In this document: positions 1 through 8,351 of the stretch, in pieces
Numbering within the stretch: position 1 is the first letter of the stretch
Layout of the letters: each line of letters opens with the position of its first letter
Assembly: GCF_029338375.1 (NCBI RefSeq)
Contig: NZ_CP119804.1
Location: 2,128,955-2,192,954, forward strand
From: Halorussus lipolyticus
GTDB lineage: Archaea; Halobacteriota; Halobacteria; Halobacteriales; Haladaptataceae
Direction: 5' to 3'
DNA: 64,000 bases
Translations under genes and position numbers: made by a program
The notes under the pieces: model-generated
The model's database searches: none
What the model saw: the letters and a program-made list of their open reading frames with translations, nothing else
Told to the model about the DNA's origin: nothing

Positions 1-713
1 GTATCGACGGCCTCGGCCCACCCCTGTACGCCGTACTCGCCGCCGAAGCTTCCCATCATCAGTTTGCCGTCGTGGACGACCAACGGGTAGTTCGAGGCCA
101 CGCCTCGCCACCGGGGCCACGCTTGCAGTTCGTCGTGCATCGCCATCTGCTCGTCGCCCTCGGCGATTTCGTTGCGGTACTCGTAGGCCCCGTTGTAGTA
201 CCACTTCTCGCTGGCGTCGTACCGGTCGAGCGCGAGGATGCCGTGGTCGAGCGTCACCTTGTAGAGGGTGTCGCCGAGGACCGCGACTCCTCGGTTCGCC
301 GGGGGCGTCTCCCACCGAACCGGTGCCTTCGGGTGGTACATGTGATACCACAGAATCTCGCCGGTCCGGGCGTTGATGGCCCGGTTCTGTTCGGGACCGT
401 TGACCTGATAGATGATGGGCGGGTCGCCCGGCACGACCAGCGGCGAGCCTTGGAAGCCCGCGGCGTCGTTGGCGTTCGGAAGTCCGTCGAGCGTCCACTC
501 GCGGGTCAGGTCCGAGACGTTCTCCGGCGTAATCACGTCGGCCGTGGTGTGGTGGTGTCGCCGGTAGTTGTTGCCGTACAGCAACCACCCCTCAGGGTTC
601 TCACCGCTTTCGAGGAGGTCCTGCTGTGTCACATCACGCTCCGGAATGACGCCGGTGTCGCCGGGGTGCTGAATCGTGGACGTTCCCGGTTTGGGAACTC
701 TGTCGTCCGCCAT
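1..713 (-). CDS. PQQ-dependent dehydrogenase, methanol/ethanol-type (N-terminal part, cut by window edge)
   Basis: Reading the minus strand from the ATG at 713 gives 237 codons that run off the left edge. Near residue 43 it has GWLLYGNNYRRHHHTADVI followed by TPENVSDL, the usual opening of the quinoprotein alcohol-dehydrogenase beta-propeller, and then INARTGEILWYH, a propeller blade motif. Family members oxidise alcohols or sugars with a PQQ cofactor and pass electrons to the respiratory chain, normally outside the membrane. This protein begins with a hydrophilic stretch and shows no signal peptide. The neighbouring gene upstream ends only 2 nt before this start and does carry a Tat signal, so the two are almost certainly co-transcribed. 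Substrate and catalytic centre lie outside the window. Confidence 0.8.
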   Translation of the reverse strand, partial: MADDRVPKPGTSTIQHPGDTGVIPERDVTQQDLLESGENPEGWLLYGNNYRRHHHTTADVITPENVSDLTREWTLDGLPNANDAAGFQGSPLVVPGDPPIIYQVNGPEQNRAINARTGEILWYHMYHPKAPVRWETPPANRGVAVLGDTLYKVTLDHGILALDRYDASEKWYYNGAYEYRNEIAEGDEQMAMHDELQAWPRWRGVASNYPLVVHDGKLMMGSFGGEYGVQGWAEAVD

Positions 714-715
714 CG

Positions 716-1651
716 TCAGTCACCCCCCGTCCGCGGTGCCCGCATCTCGTCGGTGATTCGAACGAGGTCGTACTGGAGGTCTGTCTGGCTCGCTATCAGC
801 ATCGCGGTGCTTCCCGAGACCAGCGCGGTTAGCTCCTCGTCGGCGATGTCGCCGGTGGCGAGGCGACTCGCGGCGTCGCTCAGAAGGTAGAACCCGCCGA
901 GCATCGCCCGAACGTCGGCGATGCCGTCGTCTAACATCTGGTCGGTTATCAACACCTGCTTCTGTCGGAGGTGCTTGTCCAGACCGTCTATCCAGAGGAG
1001 CGCCCCCGCGGCGGCCCGCCGGTGAAGCGGCGGGACGTACTCGGGTTCGACCTCGAACTCGTCGCCGCCCTCTACGTCCTCGTAGCCCCACGTCGGTTGC
1101 CACATGGCGAGGTGGTCGGACTGGCGAACGACGTTGGCCACCGCCTCGGTCTGCTCGCGGGCGTCGAAACCGACCTCCGAGAGCGCGGTTTCGAGCGCCT
1201 CGGCCCGAACGAGGTGGCGCGCCATCGCTTCGATGTGCGAGGACCCGAACCGCGGGAGGTTGGCCTCAGTGCTTGCGTAGAAACCGACCTCCGCGAGGTG
1301 GTCGTCGATGGCCCACGCCGCGCCCGTCAGTTCGGCGTATAGCTCCTCGCCGCGCTCGGGGATGCCCGCTGTCCGGACCTCGGGCAGTCGGTCGATTGCG
1401 TCAGCGACGCCCGCCATCTCCGCGCCGACGAGTTCGGCGTTCAGTTCTCCCGTGAGACCGTTTCGGATGGCCTCGCCCCGCCGGGCGAATTCCCCGGTCG
1501 ATTCGACGGTGACGGCCTCTCGAAGGTCACTCAGCGTCACGTCTTCGAGCGCCGCCCCGCCGGTCGCCGCCGCCCCGGTAACGCCGAGGACCTTCAGGAA
1601 GTCGCGGCGCTCGTCGTCTGAGAGCCGAGAGTTCGTATGTTCTGTTGTCAT
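716..1651 (-). CDS. Tat-signal helical protein, partner of the PQQ dehydrogenase
   Basis: This 311-residue protein has an N-terminal twin-arginine signal (DERRDFLKVLGVTGAAATGG, about residues 13-32), predicting export in folded form. The rest is predicted mainly helical, rich in Ala, Glu and Asp, with no metal-binding or catalytic motif that I recognise and no Cys. Its stop is 2 nt from the ATG of the PQQ dehydrogenase, which lacks its own signal. By analogy with small Tat-bearing subunits of other dehydrogenases, it may escort or anchor that enzyme; this is inference. A weak TATA-like CTATTTGA lies about 60 nt upstream on the minus strand near 1709-1717. Confidence 0.75.
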   Translation of the reverse strand: MTTEHTNSRLSDDERRDFLKVLGVTGAAATGGAALEDVTLSDLREAVTVESTGEFARRGEAIRNGLTGELNAELVGAEMAGVADAIDRLPEVRTAGIPERGEELYAELTGAAWAIDDHLAEVGFYASTEANLPRFGSSHIEAMARHLVRAEALETALSEVGFDAREQTEAVANVVRQSDHLAMWQPTWGYEDVEGGDEFEVEPEYVPPLHRRAAAGALLWIDGLDKHLRQKQVLITDQMLDDGIADVRAMLGGFYLLSDAASRLATGDIADEELTALVSGSTAMLIASQTDLQYDLVRITDEMRAPRTGGD

Positions 1652-2185
1652 TGCTGTGTCCGGTTCGCCAACGCGATGGGTGAACCGTGTGAACGTTCAT
1701 CAATCAGTCAAATAGGTCCCCGTAGTCGTTTTCCAATCAATGACACGTTCACATCTTGCGTAGGACAGTTTACCAAACACGTGGGACGGCGAAAGAATTT
1801 CTCCCGCATTCGCCGGAGAATACCTTCGGGTATCCGACTATTACTCCGAGGAGACCACGCGGGCGCGGCATCAAGTTTCGGAAATCGGAGTCGAATCCGG
1901 CCGGTCGAAAAGCGACAGCGCGGGACGGACGCCAGCGTAATCTATCGCTTCTATCATCCCCTAGCGACCAATAGCGCGACGAGATACCGCGAGCGAACGT
2001 CGGTCGTAGCGGGCGGGCGGCCGGTCGATACGGCGATACGGACAACTATATATTTATTTAGCGAATAATATGTTTGTCGAAAGAATGGATTTCGTGTCTC
2101 TATCCGCAACTCGACTCGGCCGAGACGGCCACTCGCGCGCCGGTCGAAGGAAACCGTGAAACGCCGGGACCCCCAACCGCAGACC
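1652..2185. other. Intergenic region between divergent genes
   Basis: No credible gene is seen. The short open frames here overlap each other and have no family resemblance. An AT-rich island with TATATATTTATTTAG near 2047-2061 is the likely plus-strand promoter for the hydrolase gene at 2186, which would give a leader of roughly 100 nt. Confidence 0.5.
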
Positions 2186-2986
2186 ATGCCCTACGCGGAC
2201 AACGACGGCGTTTCTATCCACTACGAAGTCACCGGCGACGCGACTCAGAGCGACACCCCGGTCGTCCTCCTCGGCGACGCGGGGTACGGCCCGTGGCAGT
2301 GGAGTTGGCAGTTCCCGGCGCTGGCCGGTCCCTACGAAGTCGTCGTGCCGAGCGCGCGCGCCACCGGCGACTCCGACGCGGCCGATTCGTACAGCATCGC
2401 GGAGATGGCCGCAGACCTCGAAGCGGTCCTCTCAAATCACGGCGCGCGCACGGCCCACCTCGTCGGCGCGGGGATGGGTGGGATGGTGGCACTTCAGTAC
2501 GCCCTCGACCACTCCCGCGCCCGGACGCTGACGCTCCTCGGAACCTCGGCGGGCGGCCCCCGCACGGAACCGATTTCCGACGACGTGCGAGAGCGACTCC
2601 TCGCCGACCCCGACGACCGGTCGTCGCTCCGCGACTCGCTCGAACCGGTCGCCGGTCGGGACCTCCTCGAAACCGACGAACTGGTCGAGCGAATCCTGAA
2701 CTGGCGGCGCGCCGAGGACGCCGGTCCCGAGGCCCAGCGCAGTCACTTCGAGGCGATGGCCGAGTTCGACCTCAGCGATAGCCTCTACGAGATTACGGTC
2801 CCCGCGCTGGTCCTCCACGGCGCGGACGACCGGGTGATTCCCGCCGAGAACGGCCGTCTGCTGGCCGAGGGCCTCCCGAAGGGCGAGTTCCGAGAGTTCC
2901 CCGGCGAGCGGTTCTTCTTCGTGGCCCAGTCGAAGGCCGTCAACGACGCGCTCGTGGGGTTCTTGGCCGATTACGACGACGACTGA
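2186..2986 (+). CDS. Alpha/beta-hydrolase-fold protein lacking the catalytic Ser and His
   Basis: The 266-residue protein is a full-length alpha/beta hydrolase by its pattern: VVLLGDAGYG (26-35, oxyanion loop region), the nucleophile-elbow equivalent VGAGMGGMVALQYA (93-106), and VPALVLHGADDRVIP (205-219, acid strand). The nucleophile position, normally G-H-S-M-G-G, reads G-A-G-M-G-G, so Ser is replaced by Gly96. The usual G-x-G-H near the C terminus is replaced by PGERFFF (239-245), leaving no obvious His. I chose the ATG at 2186 because homologues begin with this Y-x-D/E-x-D-G-V-x-I-H-Y-E pattern. An ATP-dependent ligase homologue, also degenerate, follows after 62 bp on the same strand. A binding or scaffolding role is more likely than hydrolysis; the function is unknown. 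Confidence 0.75.
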   Translation: MPYADNDGVSIHYEVTGDATQSDTPVVLLGDAGYGPWQWSWQFPALAGPYEVVVPSARATGDSDAADSYSIAEMAADLEAVLSNHGARTAHLVGAGMGGMVALQYALDHSRARTLTLLGTSAGGPRTEPISDDVRERLLADPDDRSSLRDSLEPVAGRDLLETDELVERILNWRRAEDAGPEAQRSHFEAMAEFDLSDSLYEITVPALVLHGADDRVIPAENGRLLAEGLPKGEFREFPGERFFFVAQSKAVNDALVGFLADYDDD

Positions 2987-3048
2987 GGCCGAATCGGGAC
3001 GCCCATCCCGCAACAACGCCTACGGTCGCCCGCACCGAATCCCGTTCT

Positions 3049-4218
3049 ATGACGCTCTCGCTCTCACGCCGGGCCGCGCTCTGGGAGGACCGAACCGCGG
3101 TCGTGGACGTAGACGCCGACCGCCGGGTGAGTTACGCCGACCTCGAATCCGAGGCCGACGCGATGGCGCGCAGACTCTCGGCGCTCGGCGTCGGACCGGG
3201 CGACGCCGTGGGGGTGGTGTCTCGGAATCGCGTCGAGACGCTGGCGCTGTTGTTCGCGGTCCGGCGACTCGGCGCGATTTTTGCCCCCATCTCGCACCGA
3301 CTCACGCCCGCCACCGTCGAGGGACCGCTGGAGACCATTGACCCCGAGGTGGTGGCCCACGAGGAGGCCCAGCGTGACCTCGTGCGGAGTCTCCCCGACG
3401 AGCGAACCCATTCGTTCGAGGACGTGGGTCGTCACGAGGGGAGCGACTACGAGCGAATCGAGCGCGACCCGGAGGACGCCCTGCTCTACCTCCACACCGA
3501 CGAGGGCGAGCGCGTGGTCGAGTTCCCGGCGCGGGCGGTCGAGTGGAACTGCATCACCGCGACGGCGGCGTGGGGCCTCGGCCGCGGAGACTGCGCCCCG
3601 ACGCTTCTCCCCTTGTCGGACGCCGGGGGCCTCCTCGGCCTCGCGCTCCCCCTGCTCTACGTCGGCGGTCGAAGCGTCGTCCTCCGAGCGTTCGACCCCG
3701 AGGACGCGCTGGCCTCGGTGGCCGACGAGGAGGCGACCGTCCTCCTCGGCGGCGCGACAGAGTACCGCGAACTGGTCGAGAGCGACGACTTCGGCGAGGC
3801 CGGCCTCGGAAGCGTCGAGTGGGTCGCCAGTCGCTCGGCGCTCGCCGACGACGCCCGCGACGAGTTGGCCCGGCGCGCGCCGGTGGTCCGAACCTACGGC
3901 GGGGTCGAAACCGGGCCGAACAACCTCTACGTGCCGCCCGAGCGAGATGACGATGCCGAGAGCGCGACTGCCGACCGCGTGGGCCGACCCTTCCCCGACT
4001 GCGAGGTCCGAGTCGCCGGTGGCGAAGGCGAGGCCGAGAAGGCCCCAGACGCCGAAATCGGCGAACTCCAGTTCCGCGGGCCAGTCACCCCCCGAGGCTA
4101 TCTCGCCGAGGAGGGCGGCACCGACGAGTTCCCGGAGTGGGTCTCGGCGGGGGACCGGGGCTACCGCGACGAGGGCGAGTACTACCTCTCGGGCGACGAG
4201 CGTTCCGACAAAGATTGA
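3049..4218 (+). CDS. Truncated, degenerate AMP-binding (acyl-CoA synthetase-like) protein
   Basis: This 389-residue protein matches the large N-terminal domain of acyl-adenylate-forming ligases: ADLESEADAMARRLSALGVG, then GDAVGVVSRNRVETLALLFA, RTYGGVETGPNNLY (motif A5-like, Y-G-x-x-E) and VSAGDRGYRDEGEYYLSGDE (motif A7/A8-like). The ATP-gripping P-loop Y-T-S-G-T-T-G is absent; its position reads LLYLHTDEGERVV (about 144-156). The protein stops just after motif A8, so the mobile C-terminal domain with its catalytic Lys (about 110 residues) is missing, and no continuation exists in any frame before the next gene. It is probably not a working synthetase. It sits 62 bp downstream of the degenerate hydrolase and is likely co-transcribed. 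Confidence 0.75.
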   Translation: MTLSLSRRAALWEDRTAVVDVDADRRVSYADLESEADAMARRLSALGVGPGDAVGVVSRNRVETLALLFAVRRLGAIFAPISHRLTPATVEGPLETIDPEVVAHEEAQRDLVRSLPDERTHSFEDVGRHEGSDYERIERDPEDALLYLHTDEGERVVEFPARAVEWNCITATAAWGLGRGDCAPTLLPLSDAGGLLGLALPLLYVGGRSVVLRAFDPEDALASVADEEATVLLGGATEYRELVESDDFGEAGLGSVEWVASRSALADDARDELARRAPVVRTYGGVETGPNNLYVPPERDDDAESATADRVGRPFPDCEVRVAGGEGEAEKAPDAEIGELQFRGPVTPRGYLAEEGGTDEFPEWVSAGDRGYRDEGEYYLSGDERSDKD

Positions 4219-4244
4219 ACAAGTAGGGCGGCGTACCGGTCGTC

Positions 4245-4910
4245 GTGCGTCCGAGTCCCGAACTGGCGATTCTGGTCGGCGTGTTGTTGGTTTTCAGTCC
4301 GCTGTACGTCGGCGTCTTCCACATCGGCGACCCGACGTATCGCCTCACGGCGGCCGAGGTCGAACCCACCGACGACGGGTTCGAGGTCCACGGTCCGTAC
4401 CCGACGTGGGGACTGGACGACGACATCATCTGCGTCGGTCTCACCGACCGGCCCTGCGTCCTCGAACGCCATCTGCTGGACGGCGCGAACGTCTCGACCA
4501 GATACGGCGTCGAGTTCGGCCACTACCAGTACGAGTACGTCTACGCCAACGAGACGTTCTACCGGGTCGCCTACGACGAGCGCGGCGGGCGGACCGCCCT
4601 GCGCCTCGAACCGGTTCCGACCGAGGACGCCCTCTACCACTCGGCGAGTCCCGTCGGTGCCGTGCGAGCGCCGGTCCGACAGGCGGTCGAATCCGGGTCG
4701 GCCACCGCGCGTCAGAGCCTCCTCGGCGACTCCGGTAAACTGGTCGCGGAGTCCGGGACCTACTACGTCGTGACCGAGGAGGTCGTTCGGTCCTCGACCG
4801 CGGCCGAGCGCCGGGGAGAGGAAATCGAGGAGGCGGTTTCGGTTCTGGGGCCGGTCGCTGGCCTCTTGCTGGTGCTGTGGGGCCAGCGCGGACTCATCCG
4901 GCGGGCCTGA
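4245..4910 (+). CDS. Membrane-anchored protein with extracytoplasmic domain
   Basis: A 221-residue protein starting at GTG 4245, 26 bp after the AMP-ligase homologue. It has a hydrophobic N-terminal segment (about residues 7-24, AILVGVLLVFSPLYVGVF) and a second near the C terminus (about 198-215, LGPVAGLLLVLWG), with an acidic domain of about 170 residues between, probably facing outside. Two Cys occur close together (IICVGL and RPCVLE, residues 66 and 75) and could form a disulfide. No family is recognised. Its position suggests the same transcript as the two pseudoenzyme genes. Confidence 0.6.
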   Translation: MRPSPELAILVGVLLVFSPLYVGVFHIGDPTYRLTAAEVEPTDDGFEVHGPYPTWGLDDDIICVGLTDRPCVLERHLLDGANVSTRYGVEFGHYQYEYVYANETFYRVAYDERGGRTALRLEPVPTEDALYHSASPVGAVRAPVRQAVESGSATARQSLLGDSGKLVAESGTYYVVTEEVVRSSTAAERRGEEIEEAVSVLGPVAGLLLVLWGQRGLIRRA

Positions 4911-5027
4911 GCGGGACTGACGAATCTGCTTCCGAGGCGCGCCGAAACCGTGGGAGTCCGTCACGGGAACCGGCAGAACTCCCCACAGCACAACGCCTTT
5001 TGAACCGGGGGTCCTTCGTATCCGACA

Positions 5028-5744
5028 ATGAGTCGATTGCGAATCGCGTTCGTCAACGCCGCACACGACCCCACCGACACCCGGCGGAACTTCCGGCGGG
5101 AGTTGGACGCCGACCTCGTGGAGTTCGACGCGACGGGCGGCGACCTGCCCGAGACGCTGGACTTCGACGGCGTGGTCGTGTCGGGGTCCCGGTCGTCGGT
5201 CTACTGGGACGAAGACTGGATAGCACCGACCAAAGAGTGGGTCGGTGACGCCATCGACGCCGGCCTCCCCTGTCTCGGCGTCTGTTGGGGCCACCAACTC
5301 CTCGCGGACATGCTGGGCGGCGAGGTCGATGACATGGGCGAGTACGAAATCGGCTACCGGGAGGTCGAACACACCGGCGACTCGCGCCTGTTCGACGGCA
5401 TCGACCAGCAGTTCACGGTATTCACTACCCACTCCGACGCCGTGATGGAACTCCCGCCGGGCGCGGAGGAAATCGCGGGCAACGACTACGGAAACCACGG
5501 CTTCCGGAAGAATCGCGTGTTCGGCGTCCAGTTCCACCCCGAGTACGACGCCGAGACGGCCGAGTCGGTCACGAAGGGCAAGGAGTTGGACGACGACCGG
5601 ATGGAGGCGGTGCTGGCGGGCATCACCGACGAGAACTACCGGGCGGCCTGCGAGGCCAAACTCGTCTTCGAGAACTTCTGCGAGTACGTCCGCGAGGTCC
5701 GAGAGGTCGAGTCCGAGAGCGGAAGCGAGACGGCTTCGGCATAG
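5028..5744 (+). CDS. Class I glutamine amidotransferase
   Basis: The 238-residue protein has the complete class I amidotransferase triad: the Cys nucleophile in LGVCWGHQLL (Cys86) and His and Glu in FGVQFHPEYD (His170, Glu172). SGSRSSVYWDEDWI (52-65) matches the GMP-synthase-like subgroup of stand-alone amidotransferases. Such proteins release ammonia from glutamine or act on gamma-glutamyl compounds; no synthetase partner is adjacent, so the acceptor is unknown. It starts at ATG 5028 and is followed by about 340 bp without a gene. The C-terminal 25 residues are a low-complexity acidic and Ser-rich tail. Confidence 0.85.
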   Translation: MSRLRIAFVNAAHDPTDTRRNFRRELDADLVEFDATGGDLPETLDFDGVVVSGSRSSVYWDEDWIAPTKEWVGDAIDAGLPCLGVCWGHQLLADMLGGEVDDMGEYEIGYREVEHTGDSRLFDGIDQQFTVFTTHSDAVMELPPGAEEIAGNDYGNHGFRKNRVFGVQFHPEYDAETAESVTKGKELDDDRMEAVLAGITDENYRAACEAKLVFENFCEYVREVREVESESGSETASA

Positions 5745-6087
5745 GATTTTATTTCCCTAGCATTTATTCTACTGTCCTCTACTACCATTTTGGTTGCTTT
5801 GGTTGGTTTGCCGTCGTGGCGGCGCGAGTGAACCGCCTCGGGGAAGTGGTTCGAGAGTCTCCGATTCCCGTCGTCGCGGAAATCTCCGAGTTCCGAACGC
5901 CTCCGTGGCACTCGGCCTGCCCCACCTGTAGACTGGACTGAACCCGGCGAGCGTCCCGCGTCCCGAGACGAACACCGGCAGTTCGGCGGTCGAATCGGCC
6001 GAAATCGCCCGACTGCGACGACCTCCAAGCGCGCCGGAAAACCAGTCAGTCCATAGACCTTTATGCGAAAACGTCGAAGGCGGAGGC
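5745..6087. other. Intergenic region
   Basis: No gene supported. The first 50 bp are AT- and T-rich (several T4 runs near 5755-5795), consistent with transcription termination after the amidotransferase. The last 30 bp contain the promoter of the lipoprotein gene. Confidence 0.4.
6058..6066 (+). promoter_or_regulatory. TATA-like box of the lipoprotein gene
   Basis: CCTTTATGC lies 25-30 nt before the ATG at 6088, the spacing expected for a leaderless haloarchaeal transcript. Confidence 0.4.
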
Positions 6088-7653
6088 ATGCGCCGCAACG
6101 CCGTCCTGCCGATTTGTGTCTGCGTTCTCGTCGTCCTCGCGGGGTGCAACGCCCTCCCCGGAAGCGGGCAACCCGAGGTTGAGGCCACCACCGAGGAGCA
6201 ACCCGAGACGACGACTGGCGGGCCGTCCCCGATCGAGGACGCGCTTCCGCGGGGTCTCTCGGCGTCCGGCGTGACCGACGCCAGCGAGTTCGCCGCGGCC
6301 CACGAGGAGGCCCTCGCCGGGCAGTCCTACACCTACGACCGGGAGGTTCGCGTCGTCGCGGACGACGGCACCGAACTCGGGCGGTGGAGCCAGCACACGC
6401 AGGTCGGGAGCGACCGCCTCCGGTTCAACCACACCCAGACCGGCACCGGCGTCAGCGTGGCGGGCGTCGCCATCGACGACACCCGAATCTACACTAACGG
6501 GTCGGTCACGTTCTGGAACGCCAGCGTCTACAACCGGGGCTACCGCCGCCAATCCGGCCGGGGCTTCGCGGAAAACACGTTCAACAGCGAGCAACTGCTG
6601 GCCGACGTGCTGAACGCCTCCGAAACTACCGTCTCGGCGGTCGAGCGCGACGGCGAAGGCTCGTACCGCGTCCGGGCCGCCAGCGACGCCGAGACGTTCA
6701 CCTACAACGCGCCCAACGGCACCGTCGAACTGAACGCGACTAACATCACCGCCACCGCACTGGTCGCGTCGTCCGGCCTCGTCCGCACCGTCACCTACGA
6801 GTTCGACTTCGTTCGCGGCAACGTCTCGGGCCACCGCACGATGACGGTCCGCTACTCCGACATCGGGGCAACCGAGGTCGGCGTCCCCGGATGGGTCGCG
6901 GCGGCCAAGCGAGTGACCGGTGAGACCAGACAGACTCTCGCCGACGGCCTCGCACCCGGCCTGAACGAGTCGGGCGTCACCGACGCGGCCGCGCTGTCCT
7001 CTGCCCACGCGAACTACCTCCGGAATCGGTCCTACACGGTCGTCTCGAACCTGACCGCTCGGGACCTCGACGGTGCGGTCCGGGCGCGAGCAGACCGGGT
7101 TCGGAAAGTCGCCCACGACCCGCTCAGCGTTGTCAGTCGGAGCAACGTCACCGGCGAACCCCGACGAATCGGTCTCTACCGGTACGACATGGCGGTCTGG
7201 TCGAGCCAGAACGACACGTGGTACGCCATCGAGCGACCCAACGGGACGACCTACCAACGGGCCGGGGACGACCGCCGACCGCCCTTGGCCTCCCGAACCG
7301 GCCGTGACAGTCTGTTCGTCCTGTTCAGCGGGCTGAACACGACCCTCGCGGACACCGAGGACCGGGGCGGAACCGCGCGCTACCGAGTGAACTCGACCGG
7401 CATCCGCAGTCCCGACGCGCTGGCCAGCCAACTCAGAGCCGATTCGGTCCGGAACGTCTCCTTCTCGGCGCTCGTCGGCGACACCGGACTGGTCCACGAG
7501 TACGCCATCGAGTACACCGCGGTTCGGGGCGATAACACCACTCGCATCGAGCGAACCGTCCGGTTCACCGCACTCGGCGAGACTACCGTCGAGCGCCCGG
7601 CGTGGGTAGACGAGGCCGAGAACGAGACCGAAAGCGAGACCACCGGCCAGTAG
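6088..7653 (+). CDS. Secreted lipoprotein with two tandem homologous domains
   Basis: A 521-residue protein. The signal peptide ends in the lipobox VVLAGC, so Cys20 is the predicted lipidated residue. A short Thr/Glu-rich linker (about 27-45) follows. Two related domains can be seen: the first begins LPRGLSASGVTDASEFAAAH (about 51) and the second LADGLAPGLNESGVTDAAAL (about 287), each followed by a LxxxSYT motif and many N-x-S/T sequons. This matches a haloarchaeal lipoprotein family (catalogued, from memory, as DUF7537) in which one domain per protein is common, so the tandem copy is of note. It is anchored outside the cell; function and ligand are unknown. The DUF name is recalled, not searched. 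Confidence 0.8.
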   Translation: MRRNAVLPICVCVLVVLAGCNALPGSGQPEVEATTEEQPETTTGGPSPIEDALPRGLSASGVTDASEFAAAHEEALAGQSYTYDREVRVVADDGTELGRWSQHTQVGSDRLRFNHTQTGTGVSVAGVAIDDTRIYTNGSVTFWNASVYNRGYRRQSGRGFAENTFNSEQLLADVLNASETTVSAVERDGEGSYRVRAASDAETFTYNAPNGTVELNATNITATALVASSGLVRTVTYEFDFVRGNVSGHRTMTVRYSDIGATEVGVPGWVAAAKRVTGETRQTLADGLAPGLNESGVTDAAALSSAHANYLRNRSYTVVSNLTARDLDGAVRARADRVRKVAHDPLSVVSRSNVTGEPRRIGLYRYDMAVWSSQNDTWYAIERPNGTTYQRAGDDRRPPLASRTGRDSLFVLFSGLNTTLADTEDRGGTARYRVNSTGIRSPDALASQLRADSVRNVSFSALVGDTGLVHEYAIEYTAVRGDNTTRIERTVRFTALGETTVERPAWVDEAENETESETTGQ

Positions 7654-7676
7654 CGCTAAACCCGGCCGGTCGGCGC

Positions 7677-8186
7677 TCAACTCGGCCGGTCGGCGACCGT
7701 CCGCACCGGCGCGATTTCCGCCGCCACCAGCACCCGGTGGGTCGCCAGCAAGAGGAGAATCGAGGCCACGACCAGCAGGGCGTCGGTCGGCGACGAGAGG
7801 AGACCGAGCGAGACGATGAGCGTCGTCGCGCAGGCCGGGGCGTGCCGGAGGTCGAACCGGACCATTCCGGCAGTCGTCAGCACGACCGAAAGCACGCCGC
7901 TGACGGCCAGCGAGGCGCTGGCAATCGTCATCGCGGGCGGCGGGGCAGTCACCGCGACTCCCGACGCCAGCGCGTGGTAGGCCGCCAGTCCGGCTAGCAC
8001 GCCGAGGACGTGCCCGCCGAAAACTCGCCGGGGGTGACTGGCCGGGGCCGCGGGCTTGGTCGCCAGCAGGAAGGCCGAGGGGCCGAGACTCGGGAACAGG
8101 AAGGTCCGGCCCGTCGCCACGGCCAGCGCCGAGACGACCACCAACAGCGCGCCAGCCGTGACACTCTCGCGTAACTCGTCGTACAC
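7677..8186 (-). CDS. HPP family integral membrane protein
   Basis: A 169-residue protein with about five hydrophobic helices. The signature FLFPSLGPSAFLLATKP (about residues 29-45) followed by ASHPRRVFGGHVLGVLAG matches the HPP family, in which the conserved S-x-G-[PA]-S-A and P-R-x-x-x-G-G-H segments line a membrane pore. A bacterial or plastid relative has been linked to nitrite transport, but most members are uncharacterised and substrate cannot be inferred here. It is convergent with the lipoprotein gene (23 bp between stops) and divergent from the winged-helix gene. Confidence 0.8.
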   Translation of the reverse strand: MYDELRESVTAGALLVVVSALAVATGRTFLFPSLGPSAFLLATKPAAPASHPRRVFGGHVLGVLAGLAAYHALASGVAVTAPPPAMTIASASLAVSGVLSVVLTTAGMVRFDLRHAPACATTLIVSLGLLSSPTDALLVVASILLLLATHRVLVAAEIAPVRTVADRPS

Positions 8187-8288
8187 GTCTCTCCATCGCG
8201 GACCGACCCAGAAAAGCCCTGTCGAACGCTCCTCGCAGGAGCGACACCGAAGAACCTCGGTGCTGTCGGTCGGTTTCCGGGGTCGGAC

Positions 8289-8298
8289 TGTTTAAATA
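8289..8298 (+). promoter_or_regulatory. TATA box before the winged-helix gene
   Basis: GTTTAAATAC, a consensus haloarchaeal TATA element, lies 54 nt upstream of the ATG at 8352, implying a leader of about 25-30 nt. The leader contains ACTAG and CTAGA words but no clear hairpin. Confidence 0.5.
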
Positions 8299-8351
8299 CC
8301 TTGACTAGTGAACCAGTAGAGACACCCCCACTCGCGGGCTACTAGAGGGAA

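Noticed and set aside
1637..2187. Several 60-140 codon frames in the first intergenic region
   Set aside because: They overlap one another on both strands, cross an AT-rich promoter area and show no family resemblance.
4182..5537. A 451-codon open frame on the minus strand
   Set aside because: It overlaps three better supported plus-strand genes, including the amidotransferase with a full catalytic triad.
5790..5810. GGTTGCTTTGGTTGGTTTG compared with a similar word near 33873
   Set aside because: The match is short, low in complexity and without shared flanks; treated as chance.
6061..8247. A 728-codon open frame on the minus strand
   Set aside because: It is a shadow of the lipoprotein and HPP genes. 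The GC-rich third-position bias of haloarchaeal genes keeps opposite frames open; the Arg/Pro/Gly-rich translation has no family pattern.
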